Shown piece after piece: positions 35,095 through 44,081 of a DNA stretch of 64,000 bases. Source of the DNA: Phenylobacterium immobile (ATCC 35973) (GTDB lineage Bacteria > Pseudomonadota > Alphaproteobacteria > Caulobacterales > Caulobacteraceae). The translations under genes and the position numbers were made by a program. The stretch is taken from NCBI RefSeq assembly GCF_001375595.1, contig NZ_CVJQ01000001.1:1550001-1614000 (forward strand), written 5' to 3'. Position 1 is the stretch's first letter. Each line of letters opens with the position of its first letter. A model generated the notes under the pieces. It made no database searches. It was not told the DNA's origin and saw only the letters and a list, made by a program, of their open reading frames with translations.

Positions 35095-36066
35095 ATGAAG
35101 ATTGTTCGCTATCACGAGAAGGGACCGCCCGAAGTCATGAAGGTGGAGGATGCGCCGACGCCAGAGCCCGGTGCGGGTGAAGTCCTCTTCAAGATTGAGG
35201 CCTGCGGCATCTCCTACGGTCAGACTCTGCAGCGGGGAGGCCGGCACTATCCGGTGCCGATCACCCTGCCGCACGCGCCGGGCGGAAGCGTCGCCGGCGT
35301 TATCGAGAAAGTCGGCGAGGGCGTCGATAAAGGCCTGGTTGGTAAGCGCATGTTCGGCCGCGTCGCCGCCGGCGGCTACGCCGAATACGGCGTTGGCCCG
35401 GCCCAGGGCTTGATCGAAATTCCTGATGGCGTTTCCAGCGCCGACGTCGTGGCTTGCCTCAGCGACGGCGTCACGGCCTCCCTGATCCTCAACAAGGTCG
35501 GCCAATTGGCCCCTGGACAGTCGGTGTTCGTGCCGGCCGCCGCGGGAGGGCTTGGCTTCGTCGCTGTACAATTGGCCAAGCTCTATGGCGCGGGCCGGGT
35601 GATCGGCGCCGCCAGCTCCGAGGCGAAACGTCAAGTGGTGCTGGCCCTCGGCGCGGATGCGGTGGTCGATTACACGCAAGAGGGCTGGTCGGCCCAGGTG
35701 AAGGAAGCCAATGGCGGCGAAGGCGTTGACCTAGCGCTTGAGATGACCGGCGGCCCGGTGTTCTACGAGACCTTGGATGCAGTGAAGCCCGGTGGCCGAG
35801 TGGTGAACTACGGCAACGCCAGCGACACGGATTCCCCGATCAATCCGCGCGTCCTGCTGCGCAAGAACCTGACGCTCTCGGGCTTCATGGGCGGCCCTTA
35901 TCAGGTGTTCGCCCCACAATACCGCGCCGAAGTTCTGGCGTTCCTAAAAGACGGCCGCCTGAAGGCCCAGCATCAGACCTACAGTCTGGAAGATGCGCCT
36001 AAGGCCCATGCGGCCATCGAAAACCGGACATCCACCGGCCGGCAGATCCTCACGCCGCACGGCTGA
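35095..36066 (+). CDS. Quinone oxidoreductase-like protein (MDR family)
   Basis: A 323-aa medium-chain reductase with an N-terminal GroES-like domain and a C-terminal Rossmann domain (cofactor loop AAGGLGFVAVQLAK). Zinc-binding cysteines are absent, as in NADPH:quinone reductases. It likely reduces quinones or unsaturated carbonyls using NADPH. Start ATG follows GGAGGGGAA. Divergent control by the adjacent TetR protein is likely. Confidence 0.9.
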   Translation: MKIVRYHEKGPPEVMKVEDAPTPEPGAGEVLFKIEACGISYGQTLQRGGRHYPVPITLPHAPGGSVAGVIEKVGEGVDKGLVGKRMFGRVAAGGYAEYGVGPAQGLIEIPDGVSSADVVACLSDGVTASLILNKVGQLAPGQSVFVPAAAGGLGFVAVQLAKLYGAGRVIGAASSEAKRQVVLALGADAVVDYTQEGWSAQVKEANGGEGVDLALEMTGGPVFYETLDAVKPGGRVVNYGNASDTDSPINPRVLLRKNLTLSGFMGGPYQVFAPQYRAEVLAFLKDGRLKAQHQTYSLEDAPKAHAAIENRTSTGRQILTPHG

Positions 36067-36079
36067 GCCAGATCAGGCG

Positions 36080-37153
36080 CTACGCGGTTTCGCCCGCGTA
36101 GCGCCGCTCGGCCCGGCTGCTGATCCGCGTCAATACCTCGTGGGCGACGGTGCGCGCGGCGGTGGCGAAGTCGTCCAGCAGTGCGTGCTCGCCGAGAAGT
36201 TCAACGCTGTCGCCGATCGCCACATCGGCGGCGCCGATCTCGATGGCGAGGATATCCATATTGATGATCAGGATCGGCCTGGCCGCGCCGGCCAACCAAG
36301 CGTAGGCGCCGCGCCGGGCGTCGCGGATCATGCCGTCGCTATAGCCGGCGGCGACGATCGCGCATCGGAGGGGCCGGTCGACCGTATAGTCGCCGTAACC
36401 CAGGCGATCGCCAGCGCCGAGGCTCCGGATATCGACCACCGGCGCTCTGAGCGTGGCGACCGCTTTCAGTCGAGGGTGGGGCCTCTCCAGAGGCCCGCCG
36501 CCGTACAGGCTGACCCCAGGCCGCACGAGGTCGAAGCGGTAGTCCTCACCCAGGAACGCGCCGGCCGAGGCCGCGAGGCTCGCCCGGGCGGTCGGGAAGG
36601 CTGCGCGTATGGCGCGAAATCGAGCGAGCTGGCGAGCGTTGTTGGGGTCGGTCGGTGTCGCGGCGGCGCCGAGGTGGCTCATCACGAGGCTGATCTGCGG
36701 GCCATCTCCGCTCTGGGCGACCTCGATCGCTTCGGCGACGGTCAATCCTTGCCGGTTCATCCCTGTGTCGACGTGCAGGGCCATGCGCGGCGCGGCGCTC
36801 CACTCGCGCACGGCGCGGACCTGCGCCGCCGAAGCGAGCGCCGGCGTCAAGGCTGAGGCCTCATAGCGCGCGCGCGCGGCCGCGGCGAAGCCATCCAGGA
36901 CGTAGATCTCGGCGGGCCGGTCTCCGCCAAGGGCCACCCGCAGCCGTTCGCCCTCGTCCAGTCGCGCGACGAAGAAGGACCGAGCCCCTTCAGCCCAGAG
37001 CCGTCGGCCCACGGGGCCTGCGCCCAGCCCGTAGGCGTCGGATTTCACCACGGGCGCGACTTCGGCGCCTGTCGCGGCCTCCTTCAAGGTGGCGTAGTTT
37101 TGCGCCAGGGCGTCGAGATCGATGGTGAGGGTGGCGCGGGCGGCCTCGGGCAT
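36080..37153 (-). CDS. alr: Alanine racemase
   Basis: PLP enzyme that interconverts L- and D-alanine for peptidoglycan, 357 aa. The PLP lysine is K37 in VVKSDAYGLG; the catalytic Tyr region is DRLGYGDYTV; HVDTGMNRQG is also present. It starts 8 bp after dnaB and is probably cotranscribed with it; dnaB-alr linkage is common in proteobacteria. Confidence 0.96.
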   Translation of the reverse strand: MPEAARATLTIDLDALAQNYATLKEAATGAEVAPVVKSDAYGLGAGPVGRRLWAEGARSFFVARLDEGERLRVALGGDRPAEIYVLDGFAAAARARYEASALTPALASAAQVRAVREWSAAPRMALHVDTGMNRQGLTVAEAIEVAQSGDGPQISLVMSHLGAAATPTDPNNARQLARFRAIRAAFPTARASLAASAGAFLGEDYRFDLVRPGVSLYGGGPLERPHPRLKAVATLRAPVVDIRSLGAGDRLGYGDYTVDRPLRCAIVAAGYSDGMIRDARRGAYAWLAGAARPILIINMDILAIEIGAADVAIGDSVELLGEHALLDDFATAARTVAHEVLTRISSRAERRYAGETA

Positions 37154-37161
37154 GGCGGAGC

Positions 37162-38655
37162 CTAGCGTGGCTCGTAGCGGTGCGGCGGCGCCAGGTTGCC
37201 GAATTTGACGATCTCTTCGTTGTACGAGAGCTTCACATTGCCGATCGGGCCATGGCGTTGCTTGCCGATGACGATCTCGGCCAGGCCCTTCACCTTATCC
37301 ATTTCCTCCTGCCACGTGAGGTGCTCGGGCGTGCCCTCGCGCGGCTCTGTACGGCTGAGGTAGTAGCTCTCGCGATAGATGAACATGACCATGTCGGCGT
37401 CCTGCTCGATCGAGCCGGACTCCCGCAGGTCGGACAGCTGAGGCCTCTTGTCCTCGCGGTTTTCGACCTGGCGGCTCAGCTGCGCCAGGGCGATCACCGG
37501 AATGGCGAGCTCCTTGGCCAGAGCCTTCAGGCCGCCAGTAATGGCGCTAACCTCCTGAACGCGATTGTCATTGCGATTTCCAGAGTCACCCATGGTGATC
37601 AACTGCAGGTAGTCCACGATCAGCAGGTCGAGACCGACGCGGCGCTTAAGCCGGCGCGCGCGGGCCGTCAGGCGGGCCAAGCTGATGCCGCCGGTATCGT
37701 CTATGTAAAGCGGCGCATCCTGGATCTCGAGCGCAGCGTCGCGCACGCGGCCAAACTCCGAGGCGTCGATCTCGCCCTTGCGCAGCCGATCGCCTGACAC
37801 GCCTGACACTTCCGCCAGCAGACGCATGGCCAGCTGGTCGGCCGACATTTCCAGTGAGAAGAAGGCGACGACGCCGCCGTTCACTGTCTTTCGGGTGCCA
37901 TCGGGTTGCGGCTCATAGGCGTAGTGCCGGGCGACATCGAAGGCGATGTTGGTGGCCAGGCCGGATTTGCCCATGGACGGGCGAGCAGCGATGATCACCA
38001 GGTCGGAGGGATGCAGGCCGCCAATCTTGGCGTCGAGGTCGATCAGCCCGGTGGAAAGGCCGGCCAGCGCTCCGTCTCGGCTATGGGCTTCGGCCGCCAT
38101 CTGCACCGCGCCGGCGAGCGCGTCGGCGAAGGTTGTGAAGCCCTGGCTCACTCCCCCGGTTTCCGCCAGTTCGTAGAGGTCTCGCTCGGCGCGTTCGATC
38201 TGATCCTTGGCGGACAGATCGGCCTCTCCTTGCGTGGCCAGGGTGGAGATGTCGCCGCCAATGCGGATCAGGTCGCGGCGCAGCGCCAGATCGTAGATGG
38301 CGTCGGCGTAGTCGCGGGCGTTCGCTGCAGGTGGCGCGCGATCGACCATGGCGGCCATGTAGCGCACGCCGCCAAGCGCCTCGAAGGCCGGGTCTCGGGC
38401 GAACTGCTCGGCCAACAAAATCGGCTCGGCCAACTGGCCTTTTCGGATGTTGTTCTCGATGGCGGCGAACAGGCGTTGATGAAACGGCTCAAAGAAGTGG
38501 CGCGCAGCAAGGTTATCGCTCAGGCGCTCGAAAGCGGCGTTGTCGTAAAGCAGCACACCCAGCAAGGCCTGCTCAGCTTCGAGGTTGGCGGGCGCTTGCG
38601 CGATCTCGGGGGTCGCCTCTTGCGGGCGCAGGTCTAGGGCGGGAGCGAGGGCCAT
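37162..38655 (-). CDS. dnaB: Replicative DNA helicase
   Basis: A 497-aa hexameric helicase of the replication fork. The N-terminal domain (EQALLGVLLYDNAAFERL) is followed by the RecA-like motor with Walker A ARPSMGKSG, Walker B LLIVDYLQLI, and the QLSRQVE and DLRESGSIEQDAD motifs. Walker A ends KS rather than the commoner KT, which is acceptable for the family. No intein or insertion. alr follows directly. Confidence 0.97.
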   Translation of the reverse strand: MALAPALDLRPQEATPEIAQAPANLEAEQALLGVLLYDNAAFERLSDNLAARHFFEPFHQRLFAAIENNIRKGQLAEPILLAEQFARDPAFEALGGVRYMAAMVDRAPPAANARDYADAIYDLALRRDLIRIGGDISTLATQGEADLSAKDQIERAERDLYELAETGGVSQGFTTFADALAGAVQMAAEAHSRDGALAGLSTGLIDLDAKIGGLHPSDLVIIAARPSMGKSGLATNIAFDVARHYAYEPQPDGTRKTVNGGVVAFFSLEMSADQLAMRLLAEVSGVSGDRLRKGEIDASEFGRVRDAALEIQDAPLYIDDTGGISLARLTARARRLKRRVGLDLLIVDYLQLITMGDSGNRNDNRVQEVSAITGGLKALAKELAIPVIALAQLSRQVENREDKRPQLSDLRESGSIEQDADMVMFIYRESYYLSRTEPREGTPEHLTWQEEMDKVKGLAEIVIGKQRHGPIGNVKLSYNEEIVKFGNLAPPHRYEPR

Positions 38656-38754
38656 TCCGACATCGATATCGGAAGGCGCGGGCCTCGCACTTCACAAGAA
38701 TCAGCCGTCCACAGTCGTCCGCGGCGCCTGTGGATGAAACGGCGCGCCGCGGCC

Positions 38755-39630
38755 TCAGCGCGCCGTCAGGGCGTCGCGCATCCAATCGATCATCGCCTGC
38801 GCCGCCGGCCCCGGGGTCACGGTGCGCGAGATCGCGGCCAGGCCCTCGGGAAAGACCGCGAAGCCCGTCGGCGCCACCAGGACATTGGCGCGCAACTCGC
38901 GGCGGATCAGCCGACGGTCGACGAGGGCCACGCCCTGGCCTGTGATCGCCGCCTCGATGGCCAAGTGGCTGTGCGGGAAGGAGAGACTATGTTCGGTCTC
39001 CAGGCGCACGCCGGACCGCTCGCTCCAGAGGTCCCAGGCCCGCGAGGTGAAGTCATGGTCGATGCGTACCGGCGCTCGCAGGCTGTCGGCGCTCCGCTCG
39101 ACCGGATAGTCCGGGGCGCAGACCAGGCCGAAGGCGATAGGGGCGAGTGGGATCGCGCGACCTTGTGCGCCGGCGTCGAAGCCTGTGCGATCCCACGCGA
39201 TCGTCAGGTCGGCGTCTGCGGTCTTTAGCTCGCGCGCGCTGGTCATCGACAGCCGGACCTGGATGTCGGGGTGCGCGCGGGTGAAAGCGGCCAGGTTCGG
39301 CGCGAGCCAGCGGGTGGCGAAGGTGACGCTGCAGGCGATGTGCAGAGGCGGGGCGCGGAGATCGTCGACGACCTGGGCGTAACCGGCGGAGAGGTCATCC
39401 AGGGCGCGGCCCACCATGGCGCCCAGCATCCTGCCATGCGCGTTGGGCGCGACGCCGGTGCCGACACGATCGAACAGCGGCGCCCCCAGGGTCTGCTGGA
39501 GGGCCTGGATCTGTTTGCTGACGGCGCCGTGCGTGCGGTCAAGCTCTCCCGCTGCGGCGCGCACCGAGCCCAGCCGTACGACGGCCTCGAAACTTCGCAG
39601 CGTCGAAAGCGGTGGAAGCCGGCGGGCCAT
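38755..39630 (-). CDS. LysR-family transcriptional regulator (GcvA-like)
   Basis: A 291-aa regulator with an N-terminal winged helix (PPLSTLRSFEAVVRLGSVRAA, then THGAVSKQIQALQQTLG) and a substrate-binding domain. The PPLSTLRSFEA start is typical of the GcvA/AmpR-like group. It diverges from a methyltransferase gene; the 89-bp gap contains the palindrome GCGAA-C-TTCGC (39656-39666), a possible binding site. The inducer is unknown. Confidence 0.9.
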   Translation of the reverse strand: MARRLPPLSTLRSFEAVVRLGSVRAAAGELDRTHGAVSKQIQALQQTLGAPLFDRVGTGVAPNAHGRMLGAMVGRALDDLSAGYAQVVDDLRAPPLHIACSVTFATRWLAPNLAAFTRAHPDIQVRLSMTSARELKTADADLTIAWDRTGFDAGAQGRAIPLAPIAFGLVCAPDYPVERSADSLRAPVRIDHDFTSRAWDLWSERSGVRLETEHSLSFPHSHLAIEAAITGQGVALVDRRLIRRELRANVLVAPTGFAVFPEGLAAISRTVTPGPAAQAMIDWMRDALTAR

Positions 39631-39655
39631 GGTGAACTTTCTTCACGAATCAGGG

Positions 39656-39666
39656 GCGAACTTCGC
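39656..39666. promoter_or_regulatory. Possible LysR binding palindrome
   Basis: GCGAA-C-TTCGC between the divergent lysR and methyltransferase genes is a perfect 11-bp dyad, with related GAACTTTCTTCACG sequence just left of it. LysR proteins usually bind in such gaps, but the T-N11-A pattern is not clear. Confidence 0.4.
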
Positions 39667-39719
39667 CATATTCGCCGGCCCCTCCGAAGTTCAGAAGAGC
39701 TGATCGCACGGAGGGACGC

Positions 39720-40502
39720 ATGCACAGAGCGACGACCGTAGGAGACGCCGACTACAGCCGAATCGCCGCGGCCTATGACACCTATCGGCGCCCGGACAGC
39801 CGCCTCGCCGCGCGGATCGAGGCGGCGCTGGGGTCAGCGCGATCGGTCCTGAATGTCGGCGCAGGTGCTGGCGCCTACGAACCCGCCGCCCGAGCGGTCA
39901 CTGCCGTCGAGCCATCTGCGGTGATGCGAGCGCGTCGCCCGAAGAGCCTTGGTCCGGCTGTAGACGCAGTGGCCGAAGAGCTTCCGTTCGAGGATCGGTC
40001 GTTCGACGCCGCCATGGCGATCTTCTCCGTCCACCAGTGGCGCGATCTGCAGCGCGGGCTGTCCGAGATGCGGCGGGTGGCGCGAGGTCCCGTTTTGATC
40101 CTGACCTGCGATCCCACCCAGGTTCAGGACTTCTGGCTTGGCGACTATTGTCCGGAGGTCCTGGCTGTGGAAGCCCGGCGCTACCCGGGGATGGCGCAAC
40201 TCGAGCGGGCCCTGGGCCCGTTGCGGATCGAGGCGCCGCCCATCGCCCTCGACTGTACGGATGGGTTCCAGGAGGCCTACTACGGCCGCCCGGAAATGTT
40301 CCTGGACCCCGAAGCCAGAGACGCCTGTTCGGCCTGGAGTTTTGTTGAACCGTCGGTCATCGCGCGGTTTGAGACTCGCCTTGCTATGGACCTCGCGAGC
40401 GGCGCTTGGGACGCAAGATTTGGGCCCTTGAGGAGGCTTCAAGCGTACGTCGGCGCATTGCGATTGGTCACTGCCAGCGGTGTCACGCACCCGGCGGCCT
40501 GA
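39720..40502 (+). CDS. SAM-dependent class I methyltransferase
   Basis: A 260-aa methyltransferase with the SAM loop VLNVGAGAGAYE (motif I), an acidic VEPS strand and the FEDRSFDAAMAIFSVHQW motif typical of methyltransferase-11 domains. The substrate is unknown. A GGAGG ribosome site precedes the ATG. It is divergent from a LysR gene that may control it. Confidence 0.88.
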   Translation: MHRATTVGDADYSRIAAAYDTYRRPDSRLAARIEAALGSARSVLNVGAGAGAYEPAARAVTAVEPSAVMRARRPKSLGPAVDAVAEELPFEDRSFDAAMAIFSVHQWRDLQRGLSEMRRVARGPVLILTCDPTQVQDFWLGDYCPEVLAVEARRYPGMAQLERALGPLRIEAPPIALDCTDGFQEAYYGRPEMFLDPEARDACSAWSFVEPSVIARFETRLAMDLASGAWDARFGPLRRLQAYVGALRLVTASGVTHPAA

Positions 40503-40542
40503 GTCTGGTGGGCGCCTGGCTTGGCGCGTCGAGCGCCGACCT

Positions 40543-41661
40543 CTAGGTCTTCCTGCGGTGAATGAAGCTGTCGATCAGCAGGGCGGTCGAGGCCACCGCC
40601 AGGGGCAGCAGGAAGTAGGCGAGGCGATATCCGAGGAAGGCCGCTGCGACGGCCGCGGCGTTCTGGGTGTGCAGCAGCGTAAGTATGGAGCTTTCAAAGA
40701 CCCCTGCGCCGGCCGGGACGGACGAGGCCAGGCCGATCACTGTGGCGACTGCGTAGGCGCCGACGAAGGTGATGTAGCCCACCATGTCGTCGGGCAGCAG
40801 CACCCAGACTATGGCGGCCGCTGTGGCGTTGTCCGAGACGCCAATCACCACCTGGCCGACGGCGGACTTGACTGAGGGCAGACGCAGGCTGCGGCCGAAG
40901 GCGTGGATGGGCGCATGTTTGATCGCGCAAAGCGCGACGTAGATGGCCGGCACGCAGACCAGGATAAGCCCGAAAGTCCGTGCGACGTTTGCGGGTGCTG
41001 CCGTGCGGGCCAATTCCGACGGCGGAGCCAACAGCATGCACGCGCCGCCCAGGGCTGACAGGCCGACAGCGAAGGCCAAGCCGTTGAAGAGGGTGGTGGC
41101 CGCGACCTGACGCAGACCCACGCCGTATCGCTCATAAAACTTGGCGCGAATGGCGCCGGCCACCAGAAGATTTGCGCCAAGGCTGTGGGCGATAGCGTTC
41201 GCCAAGAAGGCGCCGGCGAATACGGACGATGTTGGCACCCGGGCGCCTGCCCAGCGCAGGCCAAGTCGCTCGACAAAGCCCATCAGGATGAAGCTGACCG
41301 CCGATAGCGCCAAGGCCGCGGCGATGGAGCCAGGGCCCCAGGCCCTCATGGCGCGCAGCACCTGGATCAGGCTGAGTTCATGAAATTCACGCCACAGAAT
41401 GCCGATCGCGGCGATCAGCAAGACGACTGGCACCAATCTAAGCGCCCACCTTCGCGCCAGCCGGCTAAGCGGCGCGCGGCGATCAGGCAGGGCGGCGGCG
41501 AACTCCGTGGTCAGCGGGGTGTCGGGGTCTGCTTGGTCCAGTTCGTAGAAGGCCGAGGGGTCGGTCTTCAACGGAGGCGTGCTGCGGCTCGCGCTGAGGC
41601 GTTCGCGAAGATCCGGCTTCTGCACAGGCTGGATGTCTCCCGAGTCCGCCAGGCCTGGCAT
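40543..41661 (-). CDS. YbhN/UPF0104 lysylphosphatidylglycerol synthase TM-domain protein
   Basis: A 372-aa inner-membrane protein with a 75-residue cytoplasmic N-terminus and seven to eight helices. It matches the membrane flippase-like half of MprF (AGAFLANAIAHSLGANLLVAGAIRAKFYERYG; SSVPAGAGVFESSIL) but has no aminoacyl-transferase domain. It is probably involved in lipid translocation or envelope lipid homeostasis; the substrate is unknown. It diverges from the BON-domain gene. Confidence 0.85.
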   Translation of the reverse strand: MPGLADSGDIQPVQKPDLRERLSASRSTPPLKTDPSAFYELDQADPDTPLTTEFAAALPDRRAPLSRLARRWALRLVPVVLLIAAIGILWREFHELSLIQVLRAMRAWGPGSIAAALALSAVSFILMGFVERLGLRWAGARVPTSSVFAGAFLANAIAHSLGANLLVAGAIRAKFYERYGVGLRQVAATTLFNGLAFAVGLSALGGACMLLAPPSELARTAAPANVARTFGLILVCVPAIYVALCAIKHAPIHAFGRSLRLPSVKSAVGQVVIGVSDNATAAAIVWVLLPDDMVGYITFVGAYAVATVIGLASSVPAGAGVFESSILTLLHTQNAAAVAAAFLGYRLAYFLLPLAVASTALLIDSFIHRRKT

Positions 41662-41753
41662 CTTCCGACCAGACCCTCTCCCTACTTGTGGAACCAGGCT
41701 TCACGGCGCCGGTTTCCTTACGTGACACTGAACCTCATCAAGGAGCCGCTGTC

Positions 41754-42248
41754 ATGGCGCAAGACCTGAAGGACTTTCACGGCCGCTCCCTGGCCAACGG
41801 CCCGCTTGATCGGAAGCCGTCGACCCTGGCCGAGGATTTCGGCCAGGCGGACTATTCCACCGAGTACGGCTACGACCCGCACACCCGAACCGGCTATCGC
41901 TTGGAAGATGACGGGTCGGCCAACCGCAAGACATTCGAAGCGCCGGCGTCGAATTACGCGCTGAAGCCAGATCCCGAGGTCGAAGAGCGAACCTTCACTG
42001 AGCGCGGCAAGAAGCGCGTCGGGCCGTCGGATCGCGTCCTGTGGGCGGTGATCGTCGAGCGGCTCGAGGACGAGCGCCGTCTCGACCTCAGTGACGTGCA
42101 GGTCCTGGTGCAGGATGGCGAAGTCACGCTGAACGGCACGGTGAAGCACAAGGCTGACAAGCGTCACATCGAGGAGATCGCCGACATCGACGGCATCAGC
42201 AATGTGCAGAACAACCTCCGCACTCGCGAAAAGAAGGGCTTGTTCTAA
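41754..42248 (+). CDS. BON-domain protein
   Basis: A 164-aa protein with a Gly/Tyr-rich acidic N-terminal half and a C-terminal BON domain (about 100-160: DRVLWAVIVERLEDE, VQVLVQDGEVTLNGTVKHKADKRHIEEIADIDGIS in pieces). BON domains are thought to bind phospholipid membranes. No signal peptide is visible. ATG at 41754 follows AAGGAG; the upstream extension has none. It converges on rsmA with a 4-bp overlap. Confidence 0.87.
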   Translation: MAQDLKDFHGRSLANGPLDRKPSTLAEDFGQADYSTEYGYDPHTRTGYRLEDDGSANRKTFEAPASNYALKPDPEVEERTFTERGKKRVGPSDRVLWAVIVERLEDERRLDLSDVQVLVQDGEVTLNGTVKHKADKRHIEEIADIDGISNVQNNLRTREKKGLF

Positions 42249-43072
42249 GACCTCTGCGCTAGCCAGGCGTCGGCGAGGGCGAAGAACCCCGCCATGGAGA
42301 TGGTTTCGGCCCGCGCCTGCGGATCCAAGCCAGCCTCCAGGACCAGGGCCTCGCCGCCCATCACCTTGAGGCTGGATCGCAGCATCTTGCGCCGCTGGTT
42401 GAACGCAGCCGCTGTTATGCGTTGCAAGGCGTCAAGGCGGGCTGGGTGGGGGCGGTTCGCCAGCGGTGTCAGGCGCACCACGGCGGAATCGACCTTGGGT
42501 GGCGGGGTGAAAGCCCGCGCGGGCACATCCATCACCAGCTTGGCTTCCGTCAGCGCCTGAGCGAGCACGGCAAGCCGACCGTAGGCGTCTCCACCGGGCG
42601 CCGCGACGATGCGGTCGGCGACTTCCTTCTGAAACATCAGGGTGAGCGAGGCTGGCGTCCAGGGGCCCGTGAGCCATTTTATTAGCAGCGCTGTGCCGAC
42701 ATTGTAGGGTAGGTTCGACACGAGATGGGCCTGACGTCCGCGGACGATCTCGGTCTCATCGGCTTTCAGGGCGTCGCCAAGAATGAGCTGGAAGTCGCCG
42801 CCGGCCGCGCTGAGGTCATGCAGGAGCGGCGCGAACCGTGGGTCCATCTCGATGGCGATCACCTTGGCCCCGGTCTCGAGCAGCGCGCGAGTGAGGCCGC
42901 CAGGGCCGGGCCCAACCTCGATGACGAGGTCACCATCGCCGACCTCGGCCAGGCGCGCGATCTTGCGCGTGATATTGAGGTCCAGAAGGAAGTGTTGCCC
43001 AAAGCCCTTGTTGGCGACGAGGCCATGTGCGGCCAGGGAGTCGCGCAGGGGCGGCAGCGACGCGAGGCTCAA
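42245..43072 (-). CDS. rsmA: 16S rRNA dimethyladenosine transferase
   Basis: Dimethylates two adjacent adenosines near the 3' end of 16S rRNA during 30S maturation. It is 275 aa with FGQHFLLD near the N-terminus, the SAM loop VIEVGPGPGGLT and the catalytic SNLPYNVGT (NxPY). It is the last gene of the lptF-to-rsmA run and overlaps pdxA by ATGA. Confidence 0.97.
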   Translation of the reverse strand: MSLASLPPLRDSLAAHGLVANKGFGQHFLLDLNITRKIARLAEVGDGDLVIEVGPGPGGLTRALLETGAKVIAIEMDPRFAPLLHDLSAAGGDFQLILGDALKADETEIVRGRQAHLVSNLPYNVGTALLIKWLTGPWTPASLTLMFQKEVADRIVAAPGGDAYGRLAVLAQALTEAKLVMDVPARAFTPPPKVDSAVVRLTPLANRPHPARLDALQRITAAAFNQRRKMLRSSLKVMGGEALVLEAGLDPQARAETISMAGFFALADAWLAQRS

Positions 43073-44079
43073 GGCCGGGACCGGTTGAGGACGATCTGAT
43101 CGGCGGCGCGGATCGCCGCAATCATGCTGTCGGAACGGGCGAGCCCGCGGCCGGCGATGTTGAAGGCGGTGCCGTGGTCGGGCGAGGCGCGAACGATCGG
43201 CAGGCCCAGGGTCAGGTTCACCCCGCCCCAGAAATCGAGCATCTTCACCGGAATGAGGCCCTGGTCGTGATAGAGGCAGATCGCTGCGTCGTAGCCGCTG
43301 CGCGCTTCCGCATGGAACAGGGTGTCGGCTGGGAAGGGCCCCCTGACGTCGAGGCCAGCCTCGCGGAGAGCGTTCACCGCGGGAGCGATAATCTCGATTT
43401 CCTCAAGGCCCATGCCGCCGTCCTCGCCGGCGTGAGGGTTGAGACCGGCGATGGCGATCCTTGGATGGGCGATCGCGAAGTCACGCCGCAGGGCCTCATC
43501 CGTGATCCGGGCGACCTTGATGATCGCGGCTTTCGAGAGTTGACCAGGGACGTCGGCAAGGGCGGAGTGGACAGTCACCAGGGTGACCCGCAGGTCCTGC
43601 GACGCTAACATCATCAGCGGCCCACGCTCGCCTTCATAGGGCGCGCCAAGCGTCAGTTCACCGAGGAACTCCGTGTGGCCGGGGAAGCCGAAGCCGGCTT
43701 CGTAGAGCGGCGCTTTTGCGATCGGCGCGGTGACAACGCCCGCGGCCGCGCCCGAGAGCGCCAAGCCGACAGCGACTTCGATCCACTGGACGATGGGGCC
43801 AGCGGCGGCGGAATTCGGCTTGCCGGCGATGACGGGCGCTGAAAGCGGTAGATCAAGGACCGGCAAGGCGTCAGGGAAGATGGCTGCGGCCTGATCCGGG
43901 CCGCTGATCCGACGCAAAATCGAAGCGCCGTCGCCTGATGCTGAAGCCAGGGCGTTGAAGTCGCCGACGACGAAGAAGGGCCGAGATTTCGCGCGCAGCG
44001 CCCGCCAAGCCTTGACGATGATCTCCGGACCAATCCCCGCAGGGTCGCCCATGGTGAGGGCGAGAGGCGCCGGCGCCAT
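43069..44079 (-). CDS. pdxA: 4-hydroxythreonine-4-phosphate dehydrogenase
   Basis: NAD-dependent enzyme of de novo pyridoxal phosphate synthesis, 336 aa. Family marks are LTMGDPAGIGPEI at the start, GFPGHTEFLGEL, LNPHAGEDGGMG and YHDQGLIPVKML (metal-binding His residues). The gene order surA-pdxA-rsmA is the classical proteobacterial one. The start lies two bases after the surA stop, and the stop overlaps rsmA. Confidence 0.97.
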   Translation of the reverse strand: MAPAPLALTMGDPAGIGPEIIVKAWRALRAKSRPFFVVGDFNALASASGDGASILRRISGPDQAAAIFPDALPVLDLPLSAPVIAGKPNSAAAGPIVQWIEVAVGLALSGAAAGVVTAPIAKAPLYEAGFGFPGHTEFLGELTLGAPYEGERGPLMMLASQDLRVTLVTVHSALADVPGQLSKAAIIKVARITDEALRRDFAIAHPRIAIAGLNPHAGEDGGMGLEEIEIIAPAVNALREAGLDVRGPFPADTLFHAEARSGYDAAICLYHDQGLIPVKMLDFWGGVNLTLGLPIVRASPDHGTAFNIAGRGLARSDSMIAAIRAADQIVLNRSRP

Positions 44080-44081
44080 GG

